Below, piece by piece: positions 7,824 through 17,651 of a DNA stretch of 64,000 nucleotides. Numbering within the stretch: the first letter of the stretch is position 1; the number at the start of each line of letters is the position of its first letter. The notes under the pieces are model-generated. The model did no database searches. It saw only the letters and a list, made by a program, of their open reading frames with translations, and was not told where the DNA came from. Source of the stretch: Corynebacterium casei LMG S-19264 (GTDB lineage: Bacteria; Actinomycetota; Actinomycetes; Mycobacteriales; Mycobacteriaceae); assembly GCF_000550785.1 (NCBI RefSeq), contig NZ_CP004350.1, positions 2,088,009 to 2,152,008 on the forward strand, given 5' to 3'. A program made the position numbers and the translations under genes.

Positions 7824-8633
7824 CTAGCGCTGCTGGAAGTAGCTGAGCAGGCGCAGGATCTCCGTGTAGAGCCAGACCAAGGTAACAGCCAAGCCCAGGG
7901 CAACGCCCCAAGCGTAGTTGGAAGGAGCGCCGCGGCGAATCATGTTGTCCGCTGCATCGAAATCGGTCATGAAGGACAGTGCCGCCAGAACGATACATAC
8001 CAGGGAGAAGATGATTGCCAGCATGCCGCCGTCACGCAATGGACTGTTGCCGGTGAAGATTGCTAGTACGAAGTTACCCAGAGCCAGCACAACTACACCG
8101 AAGATAGCGCCGGTGAGGATCTTGTTGAAACGTGGGGTGACCTTGACCGCGCCGGTCTTGTAGACGAACAGCATGCCCAAGAATACGCCGACGGTGCCCA
8201 GGATTGCCTGTCCGATGAGAGCGCCTGCATCGACGTTGCCATCGAAGAAGCCAGAGAGAAGCAGTGAGAACCCGCCGACGAACAAGCCTTCAAGAGCTGC
8301 GTAGATAAGGGTGACGGTGGCAGAGCCCCACTTCTTAGCGAAGGTGGCGACCAGAACGGTGATGAAACCACCGATACCGCCTACCAAGGTCAAAATCATG
8401 GCTATGCCTCGGTCAACGAATACCGCGACGCCGAAGTTGGCTACTGCGAAGGCAATAATGATAGCCAAGGTAATGCCGGTTTTGGTGACAACGTCATCAA
8501 CGGTCATTGGTCGGGTTGTCTTAGCCTGCTCACCTGAGTAATCAGCGGTGCTGGTCTGTGCATGGCCATAATCGGACTGATAAGGCGAGCTGCTATTAGA
8601 CAGCGAGTTCATTACCGGGTTGCTCGAGCGCAC
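7824..8633 (-). CDS. Bax inhibitor-1/YccA family membrane protein
   Basis: Integral membrane protein of the BI-1/YccA superfamily, with about seven hydrophobic spans over residues 70-265 and the actinobacterial form DFDAADNMIRRGAPSNYAWGVALGLAVTLVWLYTEILRLL at the C-terminus, which carries the conserved acidic residues. The GTG at 8633 is chosen because the product then begins VRSSNPVMNSL, the start seen in related proteins; an upstream in-frame ATG (8687) would add an unconserved 18 residues. A GAAAGGA ribosome-binding site lies upstream. The role in bacteria (ion leak, stress survival) is not settled. Confidence 0.85.
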   Translation of the reverse strand: MRSSNPVMNSLSNSSSPYQSDYGHAQTSTADYSGEQAKTTRPMTVDDVVTKTGITLAIIIAFAVANFGVAVFVDRGIAMILTLVGGIGGFITVLVATFAKKWGSATVTLIYAALEGLFVGGFSLLLSGFFDGNVDAGALIGQAILGTVGVFLGMLFVYKTGAVKVTPRFNKILTGAIFGVVVLALGNFVLAIFTGNSPLRDGGMLAIIFSLVCIVLAALSFMTDFDAADNMIRRGAPSNYAWGVALGLAVTLVWLYTEILRLLSYFQQR

Positions 8634-8759
8634 TGGAATCCCGATCCTTTCTAGAAACTTTTCTTCTTCTTTGTTCACTTGGTTCAACGAACACAGCGTC
8701 CGGTTAGTTCCCTCGTCACCAAAATTTATTGCGACAACTTATGGCTTAATTTGATGGCC

Positions 8760-9755
8760 TTATTGTGATGGCGGGGCCATGCCACCCTGCGGTGGATTTC
8801 CACCGGGCATGCCCCCTGACATTTCCCCACCGCCCATGCCGCCACCCATGCTGGATGCTTCGCTCTGGGTCGTTAGATCGACAGGCACAGTAATGGCCAA
8901 GGAAAAGCCGTCGGTCGCATTGCCCACTACGTCTGGGGCTTGCTGCTCCCAGCCGTCAGAAAAGACGTTGTCGGTGTCCAGGGTGATTTGGCTGAGGTTA
9001 TTCGCCGAGCCGTCATATTCAGACAGCTTGTATGGTTCGGTCACGGTGTCTTCGGGGACCACAATCTGCGAGGTCAGCACCGCGTTGGTTGCGTCGGTGA
9101 TGTCGTCGATGCTGGTGAACACTTCAAAATGGATGTGCGGCCAGCGGCCGGTGTAGCAGCCCGGGATGATGGAGTCGAAGGTTACTTGGCCGTTGGCGTC
9201 GGTTACCTGCACGCCGCGCAGCCGGGTTTGGTCGGTGACGCCGTCGGAGTACATCGAGTAGCGTCCTTCGGCGTCGCAGTGCCAGACGTAGACAGCCGCC
9301 TTCGACAGCGGTTGGTTGTCATTGTTGATGTCCACAAGGTTCATGGTCAAGGTCATGGGAACACCAGACACGGAGCCGTTGCCGTCGACACTGGTGGTGA
9401 GGTCGCGGCGCTCCACTCCGGACTCATCCAAGACGTCGGGGCCATTCGATCCATCCCCCGGATAAGGCCCGGCGGTTTCAGAGTTCATTTCTTCCAGCAC
9501 TTGGCCGGAGAGGTCGTTGGGCGCCGCAGCGCTGGTGGTGGTCGCGGCGGCAGAGCTCGATGCGCTTGCCGATGCTCCCTCACCCTTCACTCCACACGCC
9601 ACCAATGCGGCGCTTCCCGCACCAATTCCAATGCCCGCCAGCATGCGTCGGCGCGAGAGCAGCGTGCCGATGTCAAAGGCAAGGCCCTGGTCTTCAATAT
9701 CTTCGGACGGTCGGTCAAGGGGACGGCCTTCAAAGGCCTGTTGATGTGTACTCAT
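8760..9755 (-). CDS. Tat-type lipoprotein with intradiol dioxygenase-like domain
   Basis: The 331-residue protein has a twin-arginine motif SRRRML (residues 34-39) followed by a hydrophobic stretch and a lipobox LVAC (Cys54), so export by Tat and lipid anchoring outside the membrane are predicted. The globular part resembles intradiol ring-cleavage dioxygenases: AAVYVWHCDAEGRYSMY supplies Tyr166 and GCYTGRWPHIHFEV supplies Tyr201, His207 and His209, the expected 2-His/2-Tyr ferric iron ligands. The tail is Gly/Met/Pro-rich (residues about 300-331). A catechol-type substrate is likely from the fold; which one is unknown. Confidence 0.85.
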   Translation of the reverse strand: MSTHQQAFEGRPLDRPSEDIEDQGLAFDIGTLLSRRRMLAGIGIGAGSAALVACGVKGEGASASASSSAAATTTSAAAPNDLSGQVLEEMNSETAGPYPGDGSNGPDVLDESGVERRDLTTSVDGNGSVSGVPMTLTMNLVDINNDNQPLSKAAVYVWHCDAEGRYSMYSDGVTDQTRLRGVQVTDANGQVTFDSIIPGCYTGRWPHIHFEVFTSIDDITDATNAVLTSQIVVPEDTVTEPYKLSEYDGSANNLSQITLDTDNVFSDGWEQQAPDVVGNATDGFSLAITVPVDLTTQSEASSMGGGMGGGEMSGGMPGGNPPQGGMAPPSQ

Positions 9756-9923
9756 AGAAATGAAGATAAAGCACCTACCTCGAAAAACTCCGGGAAAATT
9801 CTCAAGAGTCGCCCCAGAAAATCCCCGAAGATCCCGACAGTATGATGTGACAACAACCCGGAAGTCTGGGTGGTTGCTAAATAAATCCCGAGTGCGCCAA
9901 GGGGAGCATCGTCAAGCAATGCG

Positions 9924-9952
9924 AAAACCAGGCAAGGAATATCCCTGCCTGG
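9924..9952 (-). terminator. Terminator of the tRNA gene
   Basis: On the minus strand CCAGGCA pairs with TGCCTGG and is followed by TTTTCGC. It begins six bases after the encoded CCA end of the tRNA. Confidence 0.85.
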
Positions 9953-9957
9953 CCTTT

Positions 9958-10033
9958 TGGTGCCCCCACTGGGACTCGAACCCAGACTGAATTGATTTTA
10001 AGTCAACTGCCTCTGCCATTGGGCTATGGGGGC
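9958..10033 (-). tRNA. tRNA with UAA anticodon (Leu by anticodon) but class I, short variable arm
   Basis: The minus strand folds into a complete cloverleaf: acceptor GCCCCCA/TGGGGGC, T arm CTGGG-TTCGAGT-CCCAG, anticodon stem GTTGA/TCAAT, loop CTTAAAA, discriminator A73 and an encoded CCA (76 bases with it). The anticodon reads UAA, for UUA (Leu) codons. The variable loop is only five bases (TCAGT), whereas bacterial tRNA-Leu normally has a long class II arm. The anticodon arm equals that of E. coli tRNA-Lys except in the anticodon. It is transcribed alone with its own terminator. The amino acid actually attached is uncertain. Confidence 0.85.
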
Positions 10034-10118
10034 GAGTGCAAAGCAGCGCTGGAAGAGCGCGCCCAAAAGCACTGCTTTAGTTTATAAAACGGTTATGTGA
10101 AAAGGAAACTTAGGGTGC

Positions 10119-11081
10119 CTAAGCGTACATCTCAGCGACGATACCAGCGGTCATGCCGTCGAGAATGTCCTTTTCGCTGATATAGAAGGAGCGCGCGGAG
10201 CTGTTGCGCTCAATCATCTGCATGATGCCTTCAACGGCAACCGATCCACCACCGATGACATCCGCGCGGCCCGGGTGAATGACCGGATTCAGCGCGCGTG
10301 CCTCTGCGGATTCGGCGATGAGCTGCTTGGTGAGGACACGGAGGGCATCAAAACGCAGCTCTGAGCCGTGAATGAGCTCGGCGTCGTAGCGCTCCAAGCC
10401 TTGAGCCAATGCCGACAGTGTGGTGAAAGTGCCTGCGCAACCGACGAAAGTGGTGGCCTCGTTGATGGGAACAATCTTCTCCACCTCGGACATACGCTCT
10501 GCGACGTAATCTGATGCGATCTCAATCTCGGTCTCGCTCGGCGGATCCGAGGGCATCATACGCTCTGTAAGCCGCACACAACCCATGCGGGAAGAATGCG
10601 AGCCCAGGATCTCTCCCCCTGCAGTGCCCACGATGAACTCCGTGGAACCTCCGCCCAGGTCAATGACGCAGTACGGGCTACGGTCCTTGGACAAATCTCC
10701 GACCGCACCCTGGAAGGAAAGCAAAGCCTCCTCTTCGCCTGAGATGACCTCGGCGCGTGCACCCGGCTGAATCTCTCCCAGCAGCTCAGCGGTCATTTCG
10801 AAGAACTCTTCTGCATTCCCCACGTCGCGGGTCGCCGAGGTAGCGACCATGCGCACGCGGGTAACACCCTCAAACTTCATCTGCTGAACGTACTTAGCCA
10901 AAGCCACGCGGGTGCGCTCCAGCGCCTCCGGCTGGAACTCACCGTGGGCATCCACGCCCTGGCCGAGGCGAACAATCTCCATAGAGCGGTGCACATCGCG
11001 CACCTTGCCGCCTGGGCGAACATCCGAAATAAGGAGGCGGATAGAGTTAGTGCCGCAATCAACGGCTGCTACACGAGTCAT
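10119..11081 (-). CDS. ppx: Exopolyphosphatase / Ppx-GppA phosphatase
   Basis: Member of the ASKHA superfamily that releases phosphate from polyphosphate or converts pppGpp to ppGpp. The 320-residue protein holds the two phosphate loops: VAAVDCGTNSIRLLI at the N-terminus and VIDLGGGSTEFIVG near residue 140, plus FVGCAGTFTTLSAL. It is the short actinobacterial type without the C-terminal HD domain. It starts 18 bases after the DUF501 gene on the same strand and forms the end of the eno-divIC-DUF501-ppx block conserved in mycobacteria (Rv1023-Rv1026). Confidence 0.92.
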   Translation of the reverse strand: MTRVAAVDCGTNSIRLLISDVRPGGKVRDVHRSMEIVRLGQGVDAHGEFQPEALERTRVALAKYVQQMKFEGVTRVRMVATSATRDVGNAEEFFEMTAELLGEIQPGARAEVISGEEEALLSFQGAVGDLSKDRSPYCVIDLGGGSTEFIVGTAGGEILGSHSSRMGCVRLTERMMPSDPPSETEIEIASDYVAERMSEVEKIVPINEATTFVGCAGTFTTLSALAQGLERYDAELIHGSELRFDALRVLTKQLIAESAEARALNPVIHPGRADVIGGGSVAVEGIMQMIERNSSARSFYISEKDILDGMTAGIVAEMYA

Positions 11082-11099
11082 ACTATTTAGCTCCCCACC

Positions 11100-11645
11100 T
11101 TAGGCGTTAGAAAAATCAAACTGGTCCAGATCGATTCCCAGATCCTCAACGGTTGGCCAATCCTGCGGGATGGCTGACCCGCGCAGCTTACCATGATCGG
11201 CAGCCATCGCGACCGCTTCTGCACCGAAGCGGAAGTGCTCTGGCCCCTCCGCAAGTGCATAGGCAATGAGCACGTGCAAGCACTTCACGCGGTCTGGCAT
11301 GCCGCCACCCGAAAAGTCCGTACCCAGGTCTTCCATCGCATTGCGCTCCCTGAGAAAGTGCTCATGCGCGTTCCGGTAATCCGCCTGCAGGTCTTCATCT
11401 TCAGCCAAGCGCGCTTCCATCCACTTCATCACGTGCGCGACTTCAAGGCGTGAGGCCTCTGCGGTCAGACGTGGGTCAGTGAGGTAGTACAGCGTTGGAA
11501 AAGGAGTTCCATCAGGCAGCTTAGGAAGCGTCTTAATTACGGCTGGCTGGCCGTCTGGCGTGCGGTAGGCAATGTCTACAACACCACGAGGGGTGCGGCC
11601 TAGCTGCTCGGAAACGATGGATAGATCTGCGTCAGAAACGGTCAT
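11100..11645 (-). CDS. DUF501 family protein (Rv1025-like)
   Basis: A 181-residue soluble protein with the DUF501 hallmarks: LGRTPRGVVDIAYR near the N-terminus, PFPTLYYLTDPRLTAEASRLE in the middle and the C-terminal Cys/His region PDRVKCLHVLIAYALAEG. It lies upstream of ppx in the same order as Rv1025-Rv1026. Function is unknown. In related genomes the divIC gene directly precedes it; here an oppositely oriented HNH gene intervenes. Confidence 0.9.
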   Translation of the reverse strand: MTVSDADLSIVSEQLGRTPRGVVDIAYRTPDGQPAVIKTLPKLPDGTPFPTLYYLTDPRLTAEASRLEVAHVMKWMEARLAEDEDLQADYRNAHEHFLRERNAMEDLGTDFSGGGMPDRVKCLHVLIAYALAEGPEHFRFGAEAVAMAADHGKLRGSAIPQDWPTVEDLGIDLDQFDFSNA

Positions 11646-11756
11646 GCCGACATTATTCCACGTGGTTCTTCTTCGGACTAACTATATGGCGGCAGTACTG
11701 AGCGCTTTGGGCCGCTTCGTGCACATTCTTGCACACCTGACCTTGGGTTTAGAAAA

Positions 11757-11772
11757 TCGAATAACAGTTCGA
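11757..11772. promoter_or_regulatory. LexA (SOS) box-like palindrome
   Basis: TCGAATAACAGTTCGA is a 16-base palindrome that fits the corynebacterial LexA pattern TCGAA(A/C)ANNTGTTCGA except at two inner positions. It lies just upstream of a plausible promoter (TTGCGT at 11782-11787, TATTGT at 11804-11809, 16-base spacer) of the HNH endonuclease gene. Confidence 0.65.
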
Positions 11773-11781
11773 TAACAGGGG

Positions 11782-11809
11782 TTGCGTTGTCGAAAATATG
11801 GGCTATTGT
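11782..11809 (+). promoter_or_regulatory. Putative promoter of the HNH gene
   Basis: A -35 like TTGCGT and a -10 like TATTGT are separated by 16 bases. The start codon of the HNH gene follows 46 bases downstream, with a strong purine-rich ribosome-binding site (GGAGGGAAAGGGGG). Confidence 0.5.
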
Positions 11810-11855
11810 TGAAGAAAGAAGTTTAGAACACTATCGGAGGGAAAGGGGGTTAGCC

Positions 11856-13514
11856 ATGAACGATAATACATCTTGTTCGAACATAACAGCCGCAGTTGAA
11901 TCTATCATTGACGGCGTGGATGCACTGTGTTTGTCCATGATAAACATCGATAAAATCAGCTTCCACAGCATCTACTCTGATTTCGAGCGTCTTGAAGAGT
12001 CTTTGAACCGGAAGACTTTCATCGACGCCGCATTTGCGTTCATGGCTGAGCGTGATGAGGCCGGCCGCCTGGTCGGTTCATCCCGTGCTACCGATTACCT
12101 CATCAACTGCCTTGGACTCTCCCGCGCAGAAGCCAACCAACGCCTTGCCGCCGGCCGGAATCTCTATGAAAAGCTCAATCCTGAGCCAGTCCCCGAGCCC
12201 GAGCCAGTTGAGCAAGAACCAATTCCAGAACCAGACCCTGATTTGAGCGAGGAAGAGCAGGCGCGCGAGCGTCAGGCTGCAGAGGAAGAAGCGCGACGAA
12301 AGAAGGAAGCGGCCGAGGAAGAGGCTCGCCGCAAGTACGAAGAAGCCCAGCGTGAGGCGCAGCGCCGAGCGGAACGCGAGCGCCAAGCGCAGGAAGAGCG
12401 CCGCCGCAAAATGGCTGAAGAGGCTGCAAGCGCCGAGATCGCCAAAATCATTGAGCAAGAATTACGCAACCTGAACAAGCACGCCAAGCCGGGGCCTCAG
12501 GAACTCCGCACCAAGGCAATGGAGGAGTCGAAGAGACGCTCTCCTGAAGATCTGCGCAAATGGCTGCGAAAGCAGGTCACCAACGCAAACGCGGCTGGAA
12601 CTATGCCGAATGGCAAGAAGGACCCGTTTGCTGCTACGCGTAAGCGTAGTTTCTGGATGAGCGAACCAGATGAAGATGGTTCCGTGCGGGTGTCTGTTCG
12701 CACGGATTCCCTAGGGGCCGCATTGTTGGCCAAGGTGCTTGCTCCAGCTCAGCGCCCGGGCGGTCCACAGCTGCCTCCTGAAGAAGACAACCGAACCTTC
12801 GGGCAGCGCCGCCACGACCAACTGATGGAAGTGTGCTCACAATTTGTCGAAGGCAAGGACCCAAAGTCTGGGCTCGGCTCCATCGTATTGTCCGCAACGT
12901 TGGATGAGTTGGAGAGCCTCTCCCCTAACTCCACCTTCATGACAGACACTGGCCACGAGCTCAGCGTCTGGGACTTGGTCAGGCTCTCCGAGGGCGTCAG
13001 CGACTACCTCGCGATTCTAGACCCGGAGAGTTTCCAACCACTGGCACTGGGAAGAACGAAGAGAACCGCCTCCTTTGCACAGAAACTGGCACTGTTTGCC
13101 GCAGAGTTCTGTTGCTCAGGGCCGGGTTGTGACAGGCCGATGTCTGAAACTGATGTTCACCACTTGGTGGCTTGGCAGCATGGCGGAGCGACGGACATTA
13201 GAAACCTGACGCTGCTGTGTAGAAGACATCATGTGGATAATAACGACAACTACGACTTCCGCAACGGTATGGGCCATTCGGAGCGTGACCCGCGCACCGG
13301 CAGGGTGGGCAAACGAATGCCGGGTGAAGATGGATTCAGATTTAATGAGTCGGCCACGGCAGACGAGTCAGCGGCGTCGCATTACAGACGGCGGGCCGAG
13401 GAGAGATCTGCGAAACGTCCAACTGACGGACCGCCGCCACCCCAGCCCTCTGGGATGAACGGGACGCTGTTTGATATCGGTCAGGACCCGGGTGCGATGC
13501 CGAAGGCGTCCTAG
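11856..13514 (+). CDS. DUF222 / HNH endonuclease domain protein (13E12-type)
   Basis: The 552-residue protein begins with a DUF222-like region that is interrupted by a Pro/Glu-rich spacer (about residues 108-130) and a long charged coiled coil rich in Glu, Arg and Ala (about 131-205). DUF222 then resumes and ends in an HNH nuclease domain (about 415-465) with a Cys pair in FCCSGPGCDRP, the DVHHLVAW histidines and NLTLLCRRHH. The ATG at 11856 follows a very strong ribosome-binding site, so a longer reading from 11787 is rejected. It runs opposite to the eno/ppx block and splits divIC from the DUF501 gene. A LexA-like box upstream suggests DNA-damage induction. Physiological substrate unknown. 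Confidence 0.85.
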   Translation: MNDNTSCSNITAAVESIIDGVDALCLSMINIDKISFHSIYSDFERLEESLNRKTFIDAAFAFMAERDEAGRLVGSSRATDYLINCLGLSRAEANQRLAAGRNLYEKLNPEPVPEPEPVEQEPIPEPDPDLSEEEQARERQAAEEEARRKKEAAEEEARRKYEEAQREAQRRAERERQAQEERRRKMAEEAASAEIAKIIEQELRNLNKHAKPGPQELRTKAMEESKRRSPEDLRKWLRKQVTNANAAGTMPNGKKDPFAATRKRSFWMSEPDEDGSVRVSVRTDSLGAALLAKVLAPAQRPGGPQLPPEEDNRTFGQRRHDQLMEVCSQFVEGKDPKSGLGSIVLSATLDELESLSPNSTFMTDTGHELSVWDLVRLSEGVSDYLAILDPESFQPLALGRTKRTASFAQKLALFAAEFCCSGPGCDRPMSETDVHHLVAWQHGGATDIRNLTLLCRRHHVDNNDNYDFRNGMGHSERDPRTGRVGKRMPGEDGFRFNESATADESAASHYRRRAEERSAKRPTDGPPPPQPSGMNGTLFDIGQDPGAMPKAS

Positions 13515-13665
13515 AAATTAGAGCTAGTTAAAAGGTGAGGCAGGCGTGTGTGGGTCTGCCTACAGGTGTTTGTTTTTCCGGCTATTAAGAATTTGAACGG
13601 CTCAAACCCCTGGGCGGAGGCCACGATGATGCGGCTGAGCGAATAAGCGGATATGCGAATAACTG

Positions 13666-14412
13666 CTACTGACCGGAAGGGACTTCGCCGACCGGCATCT
13701 CGCCAACTGGGTCCGGAGCGTCTTCCTCTTCCTCGACAACGTTGCCGACTGGCTCATCACTGTTAGCGCCCTCTGAGGATTCTCCCTCGGCTGGTGTTTC
13801 ACCGTCGGTGTTCTCGCCGGTGGACCCGCCCTCGGTTGGGGCGCCGGTGGAGGAAGACTCGGAGCTTTCACCTTCGACGGCCTCTGGATCGTCAACGCCG
13901 AGAATTGGAGCCTCAGGATCTGGCACTTCGGCGACGGAGTCCCAGAGAACCTCGTACCAGTCGCGGCTCTCGGCCTCGGCCTCTTGGCCGGTGGTCATGC
14001 TGTCACCGGAGGTGATTTCTGGGTCGAGGATGCGGAAGGCTACTTCGCCTTCGTCGATGACGCCGAGGCGGCGACGTGCCTCTTGCTCGATGTAGGCGTC
14101 ACTCTCGTACTTCTCGATCTCCGAAAGAAGGGTTTCCTTCTCATCCTGCTTCGCGATGATGGACTCGTTGAGGCGGGCAATCTCGGTACGGCCTTGGTAG
14201 TAGTTGCGCAGCGGCACCGCTATGACGGCCAAAATGAGCAGGGCAACTAGAACGAGAACGCCGAAGCCTACCAGGTCGAGCCGGTTGCGGGAACGACCGG
14301 AGCCGGCGACGGCGGGAGCGGAGGATTGAGCAGCTTTGCGGTCGGCAGCGCGCGAAGCCACGGGAACGGTGGTCCGGGACTTCTTGGGTTTCTGCTGATT
14401 CTCGCTAGCCAT
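13666..14412 (-). CDS. divIC: Septum formation initiator DivIC/FtsB family protein
   Basis: Bitopic divisome protein. The 248-residue product has a Lys/Arg/Ala-rich cytoplasmic N-terminus (1-45), one membrane span (LVGFGVLVLVALLILAVIAV, about 47-66), a coiled coil (about 72-115, RTEIARLNESIIAKQDEKE) with the typical YIEQEARRRLGVIDEGEVAF segment, and a long Glu/Ser/Gly-rich acidic tail (about 150-248) of low complexity. The ATG at 14412 has an AGGA site and is preferred to the GTG nine bases upstream. It lies downstream of eno as in Rv1023-Rv1024. Confidence 0.9.
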   Translation of the reverse strand: MASENQQKPKKSRTTVPVASRAADRKAAQSSAPAVAGSGRSRNRLDLVGFGVLVLVALLILAVIAVPLRNYYQGRTEIARLNESIIAKQDEKETLLSEIEKYESDAYIEQEARRRLGVIDEGEVAFRILDPEITSGDSMTTGQEAEAESRDWYEVLWDSVAEVPDPEAPILGVDDPEAVEGESSESSSTGAPTEGGSTGENTDGETPAEGESSEGANSDEPVGNVVEEEEDAPDPVGEMPVGEVPSGQ

Positions 14413-14538
14413 AGATTTCACATCCTAGCGCCGCAATAGCGCGAACTCACGTGGCACGCGTGACGGAAGTGAAATCCCCATGGAATTGCCAGGTCGCAAG
14501 AACTCGCACTCCCCCGGAAGTGAGGAATTGAGGATGCG

Positions 14539-14601
14539 AAGAGCCCCGCTGGCTCAACCCTGTGAGCAAGACGCGATGGGTTAAAGCGTAGCGGGGCTCT
14601 T
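14539..14601. terminator. Large hairpin between eno and divIC
   Basis: A perfect 12-base inverted repeat AAGAGCCCCGCT / AGCGGGGCTCTT encloses about 39 bases that contain a further AACCC/GGGTT pair. It lies 46 bases after the eno stop and 126 bases before the divIC start. No U-tract follows on either strand, so it may be a transcript-end stabiliser, a weak terminator or a processing site. Confidence 0.5.
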
Positions 14602-14647
14602 AGAAAGCGTTTCGTTGAAAAGCGCTTAGTTCCTTATTTTTAGCGCC

Positions 14648-15955
<1,308 letters not shown>

Positions 15956-16097
15956 TTATTGTGCGTTGCGCAGCTTGCCGTCACGCACGCTACAGCCTAC
16001 CGGTTTCACGCGGTAGACCTCAGTGCAATTCTTCCAGACGCGTGCATGTGACGGCGCCATCAGTAAAACTTGAGGTTTATTTCACAATTCCAAAGTA

Positions 16098-16913
16098 TTA
16101 TGAGCTAGCCGGTTGGCCGATGGCGTAGGAGTTGGCGGCGCTGGCTACGCGGGAGACATAGTCCTGGGAATAGTTGTAGGCGTAGATGGCTTCCAGCCAG
16201 TCTTGCTCAGTGGATAGGTCACGCCTGTTGGAGCACAGCAGGTTTGCGGAGGACAAGGCGGCGTCGTCGATTTGCTGCGGGTTCGGGTAATTGTCGCCGT
16301 CGGCGTCGCGGCCGTAGCGTGCCCAGGATTCAGGAATGAATTGCATGGGCCCCACGGCGCGGTCGAATTCGGTGTCGTTGTCGAATTCACCGCCGTCGGT
16401 GTCGCGGATTTCGGCGGTGTTGTTGCTGCCGTCCAGCGGAATACCAATAATCGGCGGGGTTGCATATCCATTTTCGTCCAGGTGCGAAGGCTTGAAGAAG
16501 TTGCCATTGTAAGTACCGTGACGGGTTTCAACCCAGCCGATGCCGGCCAGAGTGTTCCAACGCAGGTTGCATTCCGGCCACGCTTGCTTGGCGATGAGCT
16601 CCGCGTTGCCATAAGCGCGCAGCGCCTGCGGATCAATGTCAGTTTGGTTCGCTAAGTCTTCCGCCCAATACGTCAGCCGGTCGGCGGTGCGTCCCGCGGC
16701 GTTGACGTCAATCTCAGCCACTTCGGCTGGGGCGGTGGGAGGCACGTCTTCTGGCACTGGTTGCAAAGTGCGCCCTGGAACGGAGGGGCGGTAGCCAAGG
16801 CCATCAAAGACAACTGAAGCCAACCAAATCAAAATGCCACCAACGAGGATGATGGCGAGCACGGCGCTGCAGCCGCACCCTTTCACCAGGCGTCGTTGGT
16901 TCTTGTTAGTCAC
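16098..16913 (-). CDS. Membrane-anchored lytic murein transglycosylase (LpqU-like)
   Basis: Peptidoglycan-cleaving transglycosylase of the SLT/MltB-like type. It has an N-terminal Arg/Lys segment and hydrophobic anchor (about residues 10-35) and a Pro/Glu linker. The catalytic domain contains the conserved GIGWVETRHGTYNG (Glu as acid), RAVGPMQFIPESWARYG, a DADGDNYPNPQQIDDAALSSANLLC block and the YNYSQDYVSRV end. The order eno-lpqU-mazG-mfd matches Rv1023-Rv1020. The GTG at 16913 is chosen; a TTG at 16937 is an alternative, and neither has a convincing ribosome-binding site. Confidence 0.85.
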   Translation of the reverse strand: MTNKNQRRLVKGCGCSAVLAIILVGGILIWLASVVFDGLGYRPSVPGRTLQPVPEDVPPTAPAEVAEIDVNAAGRTADRLTYWAEDLANQTDIDPQALRAYGNAELIAKQAWPECNLRWNTLAGIGWVETRHGTYNGNFFKPSHLDENGYATPPIIGIPLDGSNNTAEIRDTDGGEFDNDTEFDRAVGPMQFIPESWARYGRDADGDNYPNPQQIDDAALSSANLLCSNRRDLSTEQDWLEAIYAYNYSQDYVSRVASAANSYAIGQPASS

Positions 16914-17171
16914 CCCGGGGATTCTACAGAACCCCAAAAGGGGGCCATAATGCCACTCTGAACCAAGACCGAATGCCAGGCCACTCCCAGCGTTTCGTTA
17001 TGTCACTCGAACGTTTTCTGCCTCTTCCGGGCAAAACAATCCCTTAGATACCTCTCGGGCAAATTAATCACTCTAATATTAATTTGCCCCTTTGATAGAC
17101 AGGATTCACAGGCTGGGATAAGCTCACAATCAACTTTATGACCATTTCTTGCATAAACCCTAGGGGTAAAA

Positions 17172-17618
17172 ATGAAAATCCGTCGTATTCTTGCATCCAC
17201 CGCCCTGGCTGGCACCATCGGCTTCGCAGCCATGACTGGCGCGCAGGCTATCTCGTTTGGCGACGCTGACCAGCTCGCCTCCGGCGTCATCGAGAACGCA
17301 TCCTGCTCTTCGGTGCGCAGCGTGCTTGATGGCCTCAACGCCACCAACAACGGCCGCGTGTACAACAAGGAGACCACCCGCAACCAGCTGGTGCAGAACC
17401 TGCGTCAGGTCACCGGAACCAACTCCAACCCAACTGATCTGACCACCCTGGCGGTTACTCGCTACACCGCGCAGTTCGCTGACCGCGCACTGGAATGTGG
17501 AATCGTCAAGGCTGATCCTGAAACCCCATTCGGTTCCAGCCAGCTCAACACCTTGCTCAACGACTTTGGCCCACAGATTTCTGAGATGTCCAGCCAGGCC
17601 ACCGGCGCAAAGGCTTAA
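17172..17618 (+). CDS. Small secreted protein, corynebacterial type
   Basis: The 148-residue product has a classical signal peptide with a likely AQA cleavage at residue 26. The mature part carries two Cys (NASCSSVRSV and ALECGIVK) and ends in a long helical segment, FGSSQLNTLLNDFGPQISEMSSQ. No enzyme motif is visible. It is transcribed alone, divergent from the transglycosylase gene and convergent with mazG. Small secreted proteins of this shape are common in corynebacteria and of unknown role. Confidence 0.75.
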   Translation: MKIRRILASTALAGTIGFAAMTGAQAISFGDADQLASGVIENASCSSVRSVLDGLNATNNGRVYNKETTRNQLVQNLRQVTGTNSNPTDLTTLAVTRYTAQFADRALECGIVKADPETPFGSSQLNTLLNDFGPQISEMSSQATGAKA

Positions 17619-17651
17619 ACATTTTCGCTGAGCCTAAAGGGTTAGACCTAC

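Noticed and set aside
11787..11855. Upstream start for the HNH gene
   Set aside because: The ATG at 11856 has a near-perfect ribosome-binding site; the earlier codons overlap the promoter region.
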